Assembly: GCF_014237835.1 (NCBI RefSeq)
Contig: NZ_JACJVI010000005.1
Location: 62,001 to 126,000, forward strand
Direction of reading: 5' to 3'
Origin: Rhizobium sp. AQ_MP
Lineage (GTDB): Bacteria; Pseudomonadota; Alphaproteobacteria; Rhizobiales; Rhizobiaceae
Length of the DNA: 64,000 nucleotides
Shown: piece after piece, positions 1 through 9,934 of the stretch
Layout: each line of letters begins with the position of its first letter
Numbering within the stretch: the stretch's first letter is position 1
The notes under the pieces: generated by a model
Database searches by the model: none
What the model was told of the DNA's origin: nothing
The model's input: only the letters and a program-made list of their open reading frames with translations
Made by a program: the position numbers and the translations under genes

Positions 1-1214
1 TCACCGGGCGCAAAGCGCAGGAAAATCAGCGCAACAAGCGCCAGAACACAGCAGGCGACCATCACGAGCACCAGCGGCAGGGGGCCCGTTTCCATCGAGA
101 GAATTCGGGACGCGAGCCAGGAGAGAAAAGCGCCGCCGCCCATGGTGATCGCCCCTCCGAGGCCGGAGGCGGAGCCAGCGAGTTCCGGTCGGACGCTGAC
201 GATGCCGGCATTGGTGCTTGGCAGCGACAATCCGTTGCCGAAGCCGACGACGATCTGCGGCCCGAAGAATGCGATGTGCGAAACATAGCCCAGGGAAAGG
301 AAAAGCATGGGAATTGCGGCACCCACAAGGGCGACCACGCCGCCGATCAGCATCATCATATCGATCCCCAGGCGACGGGCGAACCGGCCAGAGAGATAGT
401 TCCCGGCGATGTAACCGGCTGCGATGAACATGAACTGCAGGCCGAGCACGCTGGGCGTGAGGCCCATCAGTGTTCCGCCGACGAAAGGGGCGCCACCGAG
501 AAACGCGAAGAAGGCGCCTGATGTGAAGGTGGCCGCCAGAGTGTAGCCCCAGAATCGCGGGGAGGCGAGAAGCCGTGGCCACGCACGGAACTGCTCGGAG
601 AAGCTTCCGATTTTGTAGCGGTTGGTCTCGCCGAGGTCCCGATAAACAAGCAGAAGCACCGCGAGCGCTGCAACAAGGATCGCGGCGAAGTTCGAGCGCC
701 AGCCGAAGGTGTCGCTCAACACGCCTCCAAGCGTCGGTCCAATCATCGGCATCAGCGTCATGCCCATGGTCACATAGCCGATCATCGAGGCGGCTTCGTC
801 CATGGGCACCATATCACGGATGATCGCACGGGAGAGGACCAGTCCAGCAACCACGGCGGTCTGGACCATGCGGGCGAACGTCAGGAGCTCGATCGATGTC
901 GCGATCATGCAGACCATGGAGGAGACAATCAGGATCAGCAGCGCGCCGATCATCACGGGGCGGCGGCCGTAGCGGTCGGAGAGCGGACCGATCACCAGTT
1001 GCACGACGGCTGTCATTGCAATGTAGCCCGAGACAAGGACCTGCACCCGGTCGTAGTCGACCCGCAAATCCGAGGCCATTGCCGGGAGTGCAGGAAGGAA
1101 GATGTTCATCGTCAGCGCCGAGAGACCCGCAATCGCCACGAGGCTGACGATATGGGGTGCCGTCGTTCTGTCCAGAAAGCGGGACTGCTGCTGCACGCTC
1201 GGTTGTCCTTGCAT
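1..1214 (-). CDS. Bcr/CflA-type MFS drug exporter (3' end cut off by window edge)
   Basis: Inner-membrane proton-driven efflux transporter of the major facilitator superfamily, most like the Bcr/CflA (bicyclomycin/chloramphenicol) drug:H+ antiporter group. About 404 codons are present and the frame is still open at base 1, so only the last few residues are missing. The N-terminus MQGQPSVQQQSRFLDR is followed by successive hydrophobic helices, and the loop motif GPLSDRYGRRPVM after helix 2 is the MFS signature. Its ATG at 1214 lies 11 bases after the stop of the upstream EamA gene on the same strand, so the two exporters probably form one transcript. The family is clear; the substrate is not known from sequence. 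Confidence 0.85.
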   Translation of the reverse strand, partial: MQGQPSVQQQSRFLDRTTAPHIVSLVAIAGLSALTMNIFLPALPAMASDLRVDYDRVQVLVSGYIAMTAVVQLVIGPLSDRYGRRPVMIGALLILIVSSMVCMIATSIELLTFARMVQTAVVAGLVLSRAIIRDMVPMDEAASMIGYVTMGMTLMPMIGPTLGGVLSDTFGWRSNFAAILVAALAVLLLVYRDLGETNRYKIGSFSEQFRAWPRLLASPRFWGYTLAATFTSGAFFAFLGGAPFVGGTLMGLTPSVLGLQFMFIAAGYIAGNYLSGRFARRLGIDMMMLIGGVVALVGAAIPMLFLSLGYVSHIAFFGPQIVVGFGNGLSLPSTNAGIVSVRPELAGSASGLGGAITMGGGAFLSWLASRILSMETGPLPLVLVMVACCVLALVALIFLRFAPG

Positions 1215-1225
1215 GAATGAAGCGA

Positions 1226-2131
1226 TCAGCCGGGTGACGCAGGGTCGGCGCGGCGGGCGAGGGCGGCTTTGCGCTTGCTCTCGCGATAGAATGTGTAGAG
1301 CCCCGAGCCGATGACAATGGCCGAGCCGACGATCATCCAGATATCAGGTGTCTCACCGAAGAAGATCATGCCGAGCAGTACGGCCCAGAGCAGGCTCGTG
1401 TAGCGGAACGGCGCAATAAAGGAGATTTCCCCTGTGCGCATGGCCATGATGATCGCCTGATAACCCGCAAAGAGAAAAACAGAGGCGAAAGCGAGCCTGC
1501 CGAGCGCACTGCCCGAGAGCGGTTGCCAGCCTCCGAAGGCCGGGACAAGCAGCAGGCCTGCAAAGGAAATCGAGGCGGCCGTAAAGAGCGTGACCGTCAG
1601 TGACGAGACATTCGGATCGATCCGACGTGTCACGAGATCGCGTCCGGCTGCGGTGATCACGCAGAGCACAATGTAAAGCGAGGCAAGCGTAAAACCCTCC
1701 GGCCCTGGTTGGATAATCACCAGCACGCCCATGAAGCCAAGGCCGATCGCCGTCCAGCGGCGCCATCCGACAGGCTCCTTGTAGAAGATCGCAGCACCCA
1801 ATGTGACGGCGAGCGGCAGCGATTGCAGAATCGCCGAGGCATTGGCGAGCGGCACCTGGCCGAGGGCAGCTAGGAAGGCCACGGCTGCCACCGTCTCAAA
1901 GGCAATGCGCAGCAGGATCAATGGCTGCAGGATGTTGGCGATATGGTCGAGCGCTCCCATGCGCCGAGCGACCGCATAGACCAGAAGCGCCGTGAACGCA
2001 CCGCGCACGAACATGATCTGGGCAACGGTCAGCTCCGCAGTCACCGATTTCGTCAGAGCGTCATTGAAAGTAAAGCCCGCCATCGAGATCGCCATCAACA
2101 GGGCGCCTCGGGTGTTCTCGGATAATGCCAT
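1226..2131 (-). CDS. EamA/DMT-superfamily transporter
   Basis: Drug/metabolite transporter superfamily protein of 301 residues, the usual length for a two-EamA-domain, ten-helix permease. The N-terminus MALSENTRGALLMAISMAGF opens directly into the first helix, and a second EamA half ends with helices near GMIFFGETPDIWMIVGSAIVI. I chose the ATG at 2131 over an upstream in-frame start because the 16 residues before it are polar and unlike the family, while GGGA lies just upstream. It probably leads a two-gene operon with the MFS exporter. The exported metabolite is unknown. Confidence 0.85.
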   Translation of the reverse strand: MALSENTRGALLMAISMAGFTFNDALTKSVTAELTVAQIMFVRGAFTALLVYAVARRMGALDHIANILQPLILLRIAFETVAAVAFLAALGQVPLANASAILQSLPLAVTLGAAIFYKEPVGWRRWTAIGLGFMGVLVIIQPGPEGFTLASLYIVLCVITAAGRDLVTRRIDPNVSSLTVTLFTAASISFAGLLLVPAFGGWQPLSGSALGRLAFASVFLFAGYQAIIMAMRTGEISFIAPFRYTSLLWAVLLGMIFFGETPDIWMIVGSAIVIGSGLYTFYRESKRKAALARRADPASPG

Positions 2132-2360
2132 GCTCGATTCCCATGCGTATCGGATGGTTCTAAACCAAGCGGCAGGCACGACAAACTGAATTTCCCCTGT
2201 TGCCCTCCTTTAACGATGCCGCAGTGCCAAAAACTTGGTGCGCAATTAACCTTTGCTCAAACTCCCGGGGCGAAGCTCGCCCATGGAACTGCATGAGGCG
2301 GATCCGCCATTGCAATCCCGCGCGATGATGTCGCGGGGTTTCGACCTTCTCGAGGGTCTG

Positions 2361-4895
2361 ATGAGTTTTATCGATCGCCTCCTGCAAAGCCGCAGGATCG
2401 TCACCAAAGTTTTGTTGTTTGTCGTCCCTCTGGTCTTTCTGATGGCTGGGGTGGGTCTCTTGGGTTATTGGACCGCCACCACGCTGAACGGGCATATGAC
2501 GGTCACCCGCGCCACGATTGGCAATATCAGCGACCTCGAGACGCTTCAGCAGGGATTGCAGGAGTTCAGTCTCAACCCAAGCGAGGAGAGCAGGCAGGCA
2601 CTGCTCGCTGCCATCGATGGCCAGGAGAAGGGACTCGATGTTCTCAATGGCGTCCTTGCCAAACAGGCGCAGTCGGCGGATCTCTCCGCGCTGACGCAGC
2701 TTCCGGCAGAGATGCGCACCCAAACTGCCGCTCTCTGGGACAACAAGACGAAGCGTGACGAGCTGGACGCCGGATTGAACTCCGCCGTTGCCGCCCTTCA
2801 GGCTGAAAGCCAGCAGATCGTCAAGCAGGTCGATTTCGTCCGCGAAGATCTCTCGGGCAAGGAGCGCTTCGCCAAGGAGCTGCTCTTCGATGCGTCCGCG
2901 TTCAAGTCGCTGATCGACCGACTCGGCAAGCTGCGGGTTGGCGTGCAAATGGCGTTTACGCCGGAAGAGCAGCTTGCGGAGGCGAAGCTCTATCTGGGGC
3001 CGATGCAGAAGGATCTGAAGAACGCCAATGCGATCGCCTCCGAGAAGGGCAAGGGGCTGGTCGCAGAGGTCGGGACGGCGATCGGAAAGATCGAAGCGAT
3101 CCTTGCACAGTCGTCATCCGATGACGCCAAGGCTCAGGAGCTCGGTCGGGTTCTCGCCGAATTGGTCGAAATCGAACAGAAGATCACGCTGCAGGCTGCC
3201 AAGAACAGCGACATTGCCGCCGACCGCTTCGTGAAGCTCGACAAGCTGGTTGCTGAACAGAAAGAACTCATGGCGCTCGTTGATCAGGCCGCCTTGAACG
3301 TCGCCACGGTGGAACTGCGGGTACAGCAGATGCTCGGTGCCCTTAACGACGAGAGCCGCGCCGTGGTCGTGAAGGAGATCGAGGCCCTCCAGACCATGGC
3401 GGCCCGCATATCCGAGCTCGGCGCCAAGAACAGCGCGCTGCGCGACTTTCCGCAGAAGATTGCACCACAGCTCACCGCCATTACCGAGATGTCGCAGGCG
3501 CGCCTCGATGCCGGGCAGGACTGGGAAAAGCAGCGTCTGGCAGCCGGTGCCGCCGTTTCCGCGGGCATGGGGTCGCTGCGCAACTTCGTCTCCCAGGCCC
3601 AGGAAATCGGCCGCGAGGATAGCGAGCGCTCGGCGACGATCTCCGTCATCACCATGGTGGTCGGCACGCTGCTTGCGATCATCGGAGGCTTGATGCTCAT
3701 TGAAACGCTGCGGGCGCCGCTGAAACGCATCACAAGCGTCATGGCGCGTCTGGCCAGCGGCGATCTCTCGGTTCCGATCGAAGGTCGCAACCGAGGTGAC
3801 GAGATCGGCGACATGGTTCGTTCGGTCACCGTGTTTCGTGATGCGGCGCTGGAAAACCGGCGCCTTGAGGAAGAGGCGGAGGCCGCCCGTGCCCGGTCCG
3901 AGCAAGAAAGCGCGCAGCGTCAACAGGAACGCGCCCGTGTTGAAGCTGACCAGCGATCAGCACTTGAAGCCCTGTCGTCCGTGCTCGAAGCGCTCGCCAA
4001 CGGTCAACTCGACGTTTCCATGCGCGATGATCTGCCGGCAGATTTTGTCGCGATGGCATCGACCTACAACCAGGCCGTTGAGGCGTTGCGTGCCACGCTC
4101 GAAGAGGTTCGGGCCGCGAGTGTCGACATCAATGCGGGCACAGAAAATCTCGCCGTATCTGCCGATGATCTTGCACGCCGCACCGAACAGCAGGCGGCAG
4201 CGCTGGAAGAAAGCGTACGTGCGCTCTCGCACCTGAGCGATGTCGTGCGGACGACGGCCGATGGGGCAGGGCGCACTGCCCAGTCCGTCCAGTCGGCCCG
4301 CGATCACGCCCGCCAGTCCGGCGTAGTGGTCAAGAGAGCAGTGGAGGCCATGGCCGAGATCAACCGATCCTCGGAGAAGATCTCGACCATCATCGGCGTC
4401 ATCGACGAGATCGCCTTCCAGACAAACCTGCTGGCACTGAATGCCGGGGTCGAAGCGGCCCGTGCCGGAGAAGCCGGTCGTGGCTTTGCAGTCGTTGCAC
4501 AGGAAGTGCGTGATCTCGCTCAGCGCTGCGCCAATGCGGCAAAGGAGATCAAGACGCTGATCTCTGTCAGTGGCAGCCAAGTCAAATCGGGTGTCGAACT
4601 TGTCGAAAACACGGGCGTCGCACTGCAGGCGATCATCGATCAGGTCGAGGAAGTGCAGTCACTGGTCGAGGGCATTTCGGCCGCCACCCGCGAACAGTCG
4701 ACGGGTATCAGCGAAGTCACCTCGGCCGTGCGCGATGTCGAGCTGATCACCCAGCAGAACGCTGCCATGGTCGAGGAAAACAATGCCGAGATCCAGGGCC
4801 TGCGCCAGCGCGTCGATATCCTGATGCACAAGATCTCGCGCTTCCGCACCGACAGCCAGCGCGCAATCCAGCAGGTCTATCGCCGTTCGGCTTGA
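2361..4895 (+). CDS. Methyl-accepting chemotaxis protein
   Basis: Transmembrane chemoreceptor of 844 residues that would signal to a CheA/CheW array. The start ATG at 2361 has GAGGG six bases upstream; the 36 residues before it in the open frame are not membrane-like. Helix 1 is at about residues 10-32, followed by a roughly 390-residue, mostly helical periplasmic domain and helix 2 at about 426-448. A HAMP domain follows ([21 protein letters not shown]), then a second HAMP-like stretch ([16 protein letters not shown]), and the MA signalling domain with the tip motif [20 protein letters not shown] near residues 685-705. The C-terminus has no obvious CheR-docking pentapeptide. The ligand cannot be inferred. 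Confidence 0.93.
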   Translation: MSFIDRLLQSRRIVTKVLLFVVPLVFLMAGVGLLGYWTATTLNGHMTVTRATIGNISDLETLQQGLQEFSLNPSEESRQALLAAIDGQEKGLDVLNGVLAKQAQSADLSALTQLPAEMRTQTAALWDNKTKRDELDAGLNSAVAALQAESQQIVKQVDFVREDLSGKERFAKELLFDASAFKSLIDRLGKLRVGVQMAFTPEEQLAEAKLYLGPMQKDLKNANAIASEKGKGLVAEVGTAIGKIEAILAQSSSDDAKAQELGRVLAELVEIEQKITLQAAKNSDIAADRFVKLDKLVAEQKELMALVDQAALNVATVELRVQQMLGALNDESRAVVVKEIEALQTMAARISELGAKNSALRDFPQKIAPQLTAITEMSQARLDAGQDWEKQRLAAGAAVSAGMGSLRNFVSQAQEIGREDSERSATISVITMVVGTLLAIIGGLMLIETLRAPLKRITSVMARLASGDLSVPIEGRNRGDEIGDMVRSVTVFRDAALENRRLEEEAEAARARSEQESAQRQQERARVEADQRSALEALSSVLEALANGQLDVSMRDDLPADFVAMASTYNQAVEALRATLEEVRAASVDINAGTENLAVSADDLARRTEQQAAALEESVRALSHLSDVVRTTADGAGRTAQSVQSARDHARQSGVVVKRAVEAMAEINRSSEKISTIIGVIDEIAFQTNLLALNAGVEAARAGEAGRGFAVVAQEVRDLAQRCANAAKEIKTLISVSGSQVKSGVELVENTGVALQAIIDQVEEVQSLVEGISAATREQSTGISEVTSAVRDVELITQQNAAMVEENNAEIQGLRQRVDILMHKISRFRTDSQRAIQQVYRRSA

Positions 4896-4923
4896 GGACT
4901 ACTGAGACGAAAGCCGGCGGCGC

Positions 4924-5970
4924 TCAGCCGCCGGTGACGCTCATGTGGCGCGCGACAGCCGGTTTGCGATGGGCACGGTCGATGATGAAATCGTGACCCT
5001 TGGGCTTGCGTGAAATCGCCTCATCGATGGCCGCCGACAGAAAGGCATCGTCATCGGACGCCCGAAGAGCAGTACGCAGGTCGGCTGCATCATCCTGCCC
5101 AAGGCACATGTAGAGCGTGCCCGTGCACGTCAGGCGCACACGATTGCAGCTTTCACAGAAGTTATGGGTGAGGGGTGTGATGAAGCCGAGACGGCCGCCG
5201 GTCTCGCGTATCTCGACATAGCGTGCCGGTCCACCGGTCCGGTAGGGGATGTCGTCGAGCGTGAACTGCTCTTCGAGCATCTTGCGTACCTTCGATAGCG
5301 GGAGATACTGGTCCGTACGATCCTCGCCGGTCTCGCCCATTGGCATGGTCTCGATCAGGGTGAGGTCCATGCCCTCGCCATGGGCAAAGCGCAGGAGGTC
5401 CGGGATCTCGTGCTCGTTGAAATCCTTGAGAGCGACAGCATTGAGCTTGATGCGGATGCCGGCGGCCTGGGCTGCGCGTATGCCTTCCATCACCTTGTCG
5501 AATTCGCCCCAGCGGGTGATATTCTTGAACTTGTCCGGGTCCAACGTGTCGAGGGACACGTTGATGCGTCTGACGCCGCAATCGGCAAGTTCCTGGGCAT
5601 GGCGGGCGAGCTGAGACCCGTTGGTGGTCAGCGTCAGCTCATCCAGGCCCTGGCCGATATGCCGGGACAGGCCGCGCACCAGATGCATGATGTTCTTGCG
5701 CACAAGCGGTTCGCCGCCCGTCAAGCGCAGCTTGCGAACGCCCTTGGCAATGAAGGCGGAACAGAGCCGGTCGAGTTCCTCCAGCGTCAGGAGATCCTTC
5801 TTCGGCAGGAAGGTCATGTTCTCCGCCATGCAATAGGTGCAGCGGAAGTCGCAACGGTCGGTGACGGAGACACGCAGATAGGTCACGGCCCGTCCGAAGG
5901 GGTCGATCATCGGGTTCGTCCGCTCGCCGAGCGGTTCTGCATGGCGCCAATCGGCGGGGGTCTGGTCCAA
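4924..5970 (-). CDS. moaA: GTP 3',8-cyclase MoaA
   Basis: Radical-SAM enzyme that converts GTP to 3',8-cyclo-GTP in the first step of molybdenum cofactor synthesis. The N-terminal SAM cluster motif is CDFRCTYC (CxxxCxxC). The C-terminal second [4Fe-4S] cluster motif is [11 protein letters not shown] followed by a third cysteine, and the protein ends in the conserved GG. The frame is open up to 6060, but a TTG at 5970 has AGGAGA six bases upstream and gives 348 residues, close to the usual family length, so I take that start. The gene converges on the chemoreceptor, with an 8-bp GC-rich hairpin (4914-4934) across its stop codon. No other moa gene is adjacent. Confidence 0.95.
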   Translation of the reverse strand: MDQTPADWRHAEPLGERTNPMIDPFGRAVTYLRVSVTDRCDFRCTYCMAENMTFLPKKDLLTLEELDRLCSAFIAKGVRKLRLTGGEPLVRKNIMHLVRGLSRHIGQGLDELTLTTNGSQLARHAQELADCGVRRINVSLDTLDPDKFKNITRWGEFDKVMEGIRAAQAAGIRIKLNAVALKDFNEHEIPDLLRFAHGEGMDLTLIETMPMGETGEDRTDQYLPLSKVRKMLEEQFTLDDIPYRTGGPARYVEIRETGGRLGFITPLTHNFCESCNRVRLTCTGTLYMCLGQDDAADLRTALRASDDDAFLSAAIDEAISRKPKGHDFIIDRAHRKPAVARHMSVTGG

Positions 5971-6077
5971 CAGATCTCTCCTGTCCGTTTCGTCCAATGT
6001 GGGGCCAAGCCCTTGAAGCGTCAAGCTGACAGGCGACGACTTCATCAAGACGGATTGCAAAGCTCAGCACTTGGCCC

Positions 6078-6205
6078 TAGAGCAGGTCCAGCAAAAGTGC
6101 GTCAGCGGTTTTGCGTCCGGACTGCGTAAAAGCAAACAGATTGAGCATTTCAGATGATCCAGTTTTCACCGGACATGATCTGGATCTGCTGCATCTGAAA
6201 ACAAA
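6078..6205. repeat. Dispersed Rhizobiales-type intergenic repeat, upstream of moaA
   Basis: The stretch beginning CTAGAGCAGGTCCAGCAAAA is of the kind scattered in intergenic DNA of Rhizobium and Agrobacterium genomes; I recognise its wording from memory, not from a search. It can fold: GCAAAA (6091-6096) pairs with TTTTGC (6109-6114), and the 3' half carries TTTCAGATGATCCAG against CTGGATC...CATCTGAAA. It lies between the divergent moaA and DUF971 genes and may include part of either promoter. Confidence 0.6.
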
Positions 6206-6222
6206 GCCCATCCGAGGATAAC

Positions 6223-6585
6223 ATGAGCGAGATCTGGCCGACCGAACTCAAGGTGTCGAAGGACCGACGGCTCTTGACCGTCAGCTTCAACGACGGTGTC
6301 GTTGCCTCGCTTCCGGCCGAAATGCTGAGAGTGCTGTCGCCATCGGCAGAGGTTCAGGGGCACGGTCCGGGCCAAAAGGTAACGGTGCCGGGCAAGAGAC
6401 ATGTGGCAATCCGCCAGATGACCCCGACGGGCAATTATGCCGTTCGAATCGGCTTCGACGATGGGCACGACACCGGCATTTTTACCTGGCTCTATCTGCG
6501 CGAATTGGGCGAAACCGGTGCGGAGAAGTTCGCGGCCTACGAGGCCGAGCTTGCAGAAAAGCGGCTCAGTCGCGATCCTCGCTGA
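6223..6585 (+). CDS. DUF971 family protein
   Basis: A 120-residue single-domain protein of the DUF971 family, a fold also found as the N-terminal domain of gamma-butyrobetaine hydroxylase and in some iron-sulfur cluster assembly proteins. Family-like features are the WPTELKVSKD start, the pattern around LPAEMLRVLSPSAEVQGHG, and the C-terminal GNYAVRIGFDDGHDTGIFTWLYL segment. Its function is not established. Its last 20 bases overlap the 3' end of the convergent marR-type gene. It stands alone, downstream of the dispersed repeat. Confidence 0.8.
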   Translation: MSEIWPTELKVSKDRRLLTVSFNDGVVASLPAEMLRVLSPSAEVQGHGPGQKVTVPGKRHVAIRQMTPTGNYAVRIGFDDGHDTGIFTWLYLRELGETGAEKFAAYEAELAEKRLSRDPR

Positions 6586-7057
6586 GTTCGGCATCGATCA
6601 AGCCATCGGCCGCCAGCATGCGCTGGATCAGCAGGTCCATGTTTTCGGCGAGACGCTGGCATTCGGCGATGGGTGTCGCCGACAGCGTACGCTCGATGAG
6701 ATCGGTTTGAATTCCCATGGCCTTTTCGCTCAAGGCGCGTCCGTCTGCCGTGAGGAACAGCCGCAATACGCGCTTGTCCCGGTGATCGGGGCGCCGTTCC
6801 AGCAACCCGCGCTTCTCCATCTGTGGAAGGAGCATGCTCATATTGGAACGGCCTACCAGCAGTTTGCGGGCGAGTTCCTGCTGTGAAATTCCCTCAAAGC
6901 GGTAGAGGTTCACCAGGATATCGAGATGCGGTGGCTTGATGTCGAGCGGTGCGAGCGCGCGGCCGAGGGCTTGCTGCATCAGCTGGCAGGCGCGGGCAAC
7001 AGAAATCCAGCTGCGAAATCGAGGATGATCCCAGGGGAAGGCTTGCTTTTCGTTCAT
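6566..7057 (-). CDS. MarR-family transcriptional regulator
   Basis: A 163-residue dimeric winged-helix DNA-binding protein. The recognition region ISQQELARKLLVGRSNMSMLLPQMEKRGLLER and the wing RRPDHRDKRVLRLFLTADGR are the MarR pattern; the N- and C-terminal helices would form the dimer interface. It is divergent from the hydrolase gene with only 46 bases between the two ATGs, and a palindrome sits in that gap. This suggests that it represses itself and the hydrolase. The effector ligand is unknown. Confidence 0.88.
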   Translation of the reverse strand: MNEKQAFPWDHPRFRSWISVARACQLMQQALGRALAPLDIKPPHLDILVNLYRFEGISQQELARKLLVGRSNMSMLLPQMEKRGLLERRPDHRDKRVLRLFLTADGRALSEKAMGIQTDLIERTLSATPIAECQRLAENMDLLIQRMLAADGLIDAELSEDRD

Positions 7058-7070
7058 TCTTGTACTTTAT

Positions 7071-7086
7071 TGTTCAGCATTGAACA
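7071..7086. promoter_or_regulatory. Candidate MarR operator (inverted repeat)
   Basis: TGTTCAGCATTGAACA has perfect 6-bp arms around a 4-bp spacer and lies centrally in the 46-base gap between the divergent marR-type gene (ATG 7057) and the hydrolase (ATG 7104). A symmetric 16-20 bp site overlapping both promoters is the usual MarR operator arrangement. Binding by this particular regulator is inferred. Confidence 0.6.
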
Positions 7087-7103
7087 GTCTAGGGAATCCG
7101 ACT

Positions 7104-8033
7104 ATGCCATCGTTTCCGCTCAAGGTCACCCGCCTGGCTTTCGCGCAGCTGGAAAAGCTGTCCCCTGGGATGGCGGGGCGGCTTGCGTTTGAACTCTTCT
7201 GCCGAACACCGAGCCGCAGGCCCAAGGGTGCAAAGGCGCGGGAGGTTTTCATGGTTGGCCGCAATCGTCTGCGGCAGGCTTCGCTGGTGCGGCTCGCTCT
7301 GTCTCGGGGCATGGCGGCGGCGCATCATCTGCCGGTGGATGGCAGCGGCGAAGCGGGCAGGCCCAGGATCCTTGTCGTGCATGGCTGGGGCTCCCGCGCC
7401 GAATATCTGTCCGACCTCGCCTGGGGCCTTCGGCAGACCGGCGCAGACGTGATCGTGCTCGACCTGCCCGGGCACGGTGCCTCCAGCGGGCGGCGGCTCG
7501 ATCTGAAGATCGCGGCAGAAGCCATCGTTGCCGCAGAACGGCATTTCGGACGTTTGGACGGCGTGGTCGGTCATTCCTTTGGCGGCGCCGCCGTGATGAT
7601 GGCGGCAGGCGGCGTGTTTTCGGATCTGCAGAGCCTGAAGGCGGCCCGGATCGCGCTGATTGGTTCTCCCTCCAGCATGGGCGAGGTATTCAACGGCTTT
7701 GCAACCATGGTCGGTCTCGGCCGGAGCAGCGTCGGCGCAATGCGCAACAGGGCTGTGGAGATTGCCGGCGCACGGGTGGAGGACCTCGATGGTGTCAGCG
7801 TTGCCCGCCGGATCGACCGGCCGCTGCTGGTCGTTCACGCAGAGGACGACAAGGAGGTGAATGTTGGGCACGCGCAGCGCTACATCGGGGTCTCGCCGCA
7901 TGTCCGGCATCTTTGGGCCAATGGCCACGGACATCGGCGAATCGTCAGCGCACCCGACGTCATTGCCGCGGTTGCATCCTTCCTGACTGGCGCGGAGCTG
8001 GCGGGACAGTCCGATGAGCGCCGGGTGTCATAG
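7104..8033 (+). CDS. Alpha/beta hydrolase
   Basis: A 309-residue serine hydrolase of the alpha/beta fold, probably cytoplasmic. The oxyanion region is HGWGS, the nucleophile elbow is GHSFGG, the acid is in HAEDDKEV, and the catalytic histidine is in NGHGH, all in the canonical order. An N-terminal extension of about 80 residues precedes the core. ATG 7104 follows AGGGA; an upstream TTG in frame has no such site. Regulation by the divergent MarR protein is likely given the shared palindrome. The substrate is unknown. Confidence 0.85.
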   Translation: MPSFPLKVTRLAFAQLEKLSPGMAGRLAFELFCRTPSRRPKGAKAREVFMVGRNRLRQASLVRLALSRGMAAAHHLPVDGSGEAGRPRILVVHGWGSRAEYLSDLAWGLRQTGADVIVLDLPGHGASSGRRLDLKIAAEAIVAAERHFGRLDGVVGHSFGGAAVMMAAGGVFSDLQSLKAARIALIGSPSSMGEVFNGFATMVGLGRSSVGAMRNRAVEIAGARVEDLDGVSVARRIDRPLLVVHAEDDKEVNVGHAQRYIGVSPHVRHLWANGHGHRRIVSAPDVIAAVASFLTGAELAGQSDERRVS

Positions 8034-8101
8034 TCGCGTCATCGCTCTTGCCTACCTCGGACCGGTGTTTAGTGTCGGATGTAGAAGCGGGAGCAAAAAG
8101 C

Positions 8102-8710
8102 ATGACTGTCATCACCACGGTTGGAGACCTCAAGGCGATTTACGGCGAGGTCTCCGAGGCATCGACGGCCAAGGTCACGACGTCGCTGACGCCGGCCTAT
8201 CGGCAGATGATCGAATGCTCTCCGTTTGTGGCGCTTGCCACGGTGGGTCCGGAAGGGCTCGATTGCTCGCCGCGCGGCGATCTCGGCGCTGTTGTCCGGA
8301 TCGAGGATAACAGGACGCTCGCGCTACCGGACTGGCGCGGCAACAACCGCGTCGATTCGCTCCTGAATATCGTCCGCGATCCGCGCGTGGCGCTGATGTT
8401 TCTGATCCCCGGCTCCAACAGCGTGATGCGGATCAACGGTCGGGCCGTGGTCTCGATCGCGCCGGATCTGCTCGAAAGCTTCGAGATGGAGGGGCGCCAC
8501 CCGCGAAGCGTTATCATCGTTTCGATCCAGGAGGCCTATTTCCAGTGTGCACGCGCCGTCATGCGGGCGGAGTTGTGGAACGTCAAGCGGCAGGTTGCAG
8601 CAGACGACCTGCCGACGCCGGGCGAGATGCTCAAGGCGGCCAAGGAGAGTTTCGACCAGGAGACATATGACCGCGAATGGCCAGCGCGGGCTGCGAAGAC
8701 GATGTGGTGA
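8102..8710 (+). CDS. FMN-dependent PPOX-type flavoprotein
   Basis: A 202-residue member of the pyridoxamine 5'-phosphate oxidase-like split-barrel flavoproteins, of the group with a central FVALATVGPEGLDCSPRGD strand and a DWRGNNRVDSLLNIVRDPRVALMF segment. These bind FMN and are mostly uncharacterised oxidoreductases. ATG 8102 is preceded by GGGAG at about eight bases; the 18 residues upstream in the open frame look untranslated. It follows the hydrolase by 68 bases and could be cotranscribed, which would place it under the same MarR control. It converges on the diguanylate cyclase gene. Confidence 0.82.
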   Translation: MTVITTVGDLKAIYGEVSEASTAKVTTSLTPAYRQMIECSPFVALATVGPEGLDCSPRGDLGAVVRIEDNRTLALPDWRGNNRVDSLLNIVRDPRVALMFLIPGSNSVMRINGRAVVSIAPDLLESFEMEGRHPRSVIIVSIQEAYFQCARAVMRAELWNVKRQVAADDLPTPGEMLKAAKESFDQETYDREWPARAAKTMW

Positions 8711-8722
8711 GCCGATAAGGGG

Positions 8723-9787
8723 TCATCGCTTATAGATGAGCCAGCTCTTGGTGAAGTCCTTCTTCATTCCGTCTTCGTAGTGTTTGGTGCGATTTCGGCC
8801 CGCATTCTTTGCGCAATAAAGGGCGATATCGGACTTGGCATAAAGCTCGCCGGCGTCTTCGGCGTCACTTGCCATGGCAAAACCGAGTGAAATGGTGATC
8901 GGGCCATAGTTTACGCCAGTCTTGGAATTCTTGAACGGCGTCGCCTCCAGCGCAGTGCGGGTGCGTTCGCAGATCTGGAAGATCTCCTCGGCTGTGTTGC
9001 CCTCGATGATGATCGCGAATTCCTCACCGCCGGTGCGCGCGACGAAGCAGTCCTTGCGGACATTGTTGCGAATGACGGTCGCGACCGTCGCGAGGATCTT
9101 GTCGCCGACAGGGTGGCCGTAGGCGTCGTTGACCTTCTTGAAATTATCGATGTCGGCCAGCACCAGTCCGGCCAGCGGCTTCGTGCCGCTCGTGTAAACG
9201 GCGGCAAGCTTCTCGTCGAACGCACGGCGATTGGCGATGCGTGTCAGCGAGTCGGTATTGGCAATCCGCTTGTATTCGTCGAGCTCGCGGCGGACCTCGT
9301 CCATTTCCTTCGAGCGCTCGGACATCTGCACGACCGTCTCTTCACCATGTGCCATGGTGGAGCCGGTGGCCTCGGTCAGGATATTGATGGCACTGCGCAG
9401 GATGTCGGCGCTGTTGGTGCTCTTGGAATTGATGCGGTGATAGGTCTCTCCGAGGAGCCGGTTATAGCTCTGCAGCGAGGTCTGCTCCTGCTGCAGGAGG
9501 CGTAGCAGGCCGTCGAGCTCGCCGATCAGCTTGGCGTGCGCGTTTTCGATGGCCCTGGTCTGGTGACTGCCGAAATACTGCTCGCCCAGAGCATCCAGTT
9601 CGTCCTGGGTCGCGCGGCTGCCAAGCGCCGCCAGTTCGCGGGTCAGTGACGGGTTCGAGCCGATATAGGCTTCATAGAACAGCTCGTAATTGCGCGGGAT
9701 GGGGGCAACCCCCATGGAGCGCATGGCGTATGTGATCTGTGCCGCGACGTCAGGGGTCTGCGCCTTTGGCGGTGTTGCCGTGCTCAT
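8723..9787 (-). CDS. Soluble GGDEF diguanylate cyclase
   Basis: A 354-residue protein that would make cyclic di-GMP from two GTP. The C-terminal GGDEF domain is intact: the active-site motif is GGEEF, preceded by DSLTRIANRRAFDEKL and LADIDNFKKVNDAYGH, which carry the metal- and GTP-binding residues. The N-terminal half is helical, with no transmembrane segment and no recognisable sensor domain. The inhibitory I-site RxxD expected nine to six residues before GGEEF is not in register (RKDC is seen), so product feedback may be absent. ATG 9787 has GGAG eight bases upstream. Confidence 0.9.
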   Translation of the reverse strand: MSTATPPKAQTPDVAAQITYAMRSMGVAPIPRNYELFYEAYIGSNPSLTRELAALGSRATQDELDALGEQYFGSHQTRAIENAHAKLIGELDGLLRLLQQEQTSLQSYNRLLGETYHRINSKSTNSADILRSAINILTEATGSTMAHGEETVVQMSERSKEMDEVRRELDEYKRIANTDSLTRIANRRAFDEKLAAVYTSGTKPLAGLVLADIDNFKKVNDAYGHPVGDKILATVATVIRNNVRKDCFVARTGGEEFAIIIEGNTAEEIFQICERTRTALEATPFKNSKTGVNYGPITISLGFAMASDAEDAGELYAKSDIALYCAKNAGRNRTKHYEDGMKKDFTKSWLIYKR

Positions 9788-9934
9788 TCGGCGAACTCCA
9801 GTGGTCGTCACTCGAGACATTAAAGGTCCAATGAAAGAATTAGCGTCAAATGATTGGAAAATGTTTAATCTTCACGCAGCGAGAAGTGACGGGCGCAAAA
9901 TGAGCGGTTCGCGTTCACATTCGCAAAGCCTTGT

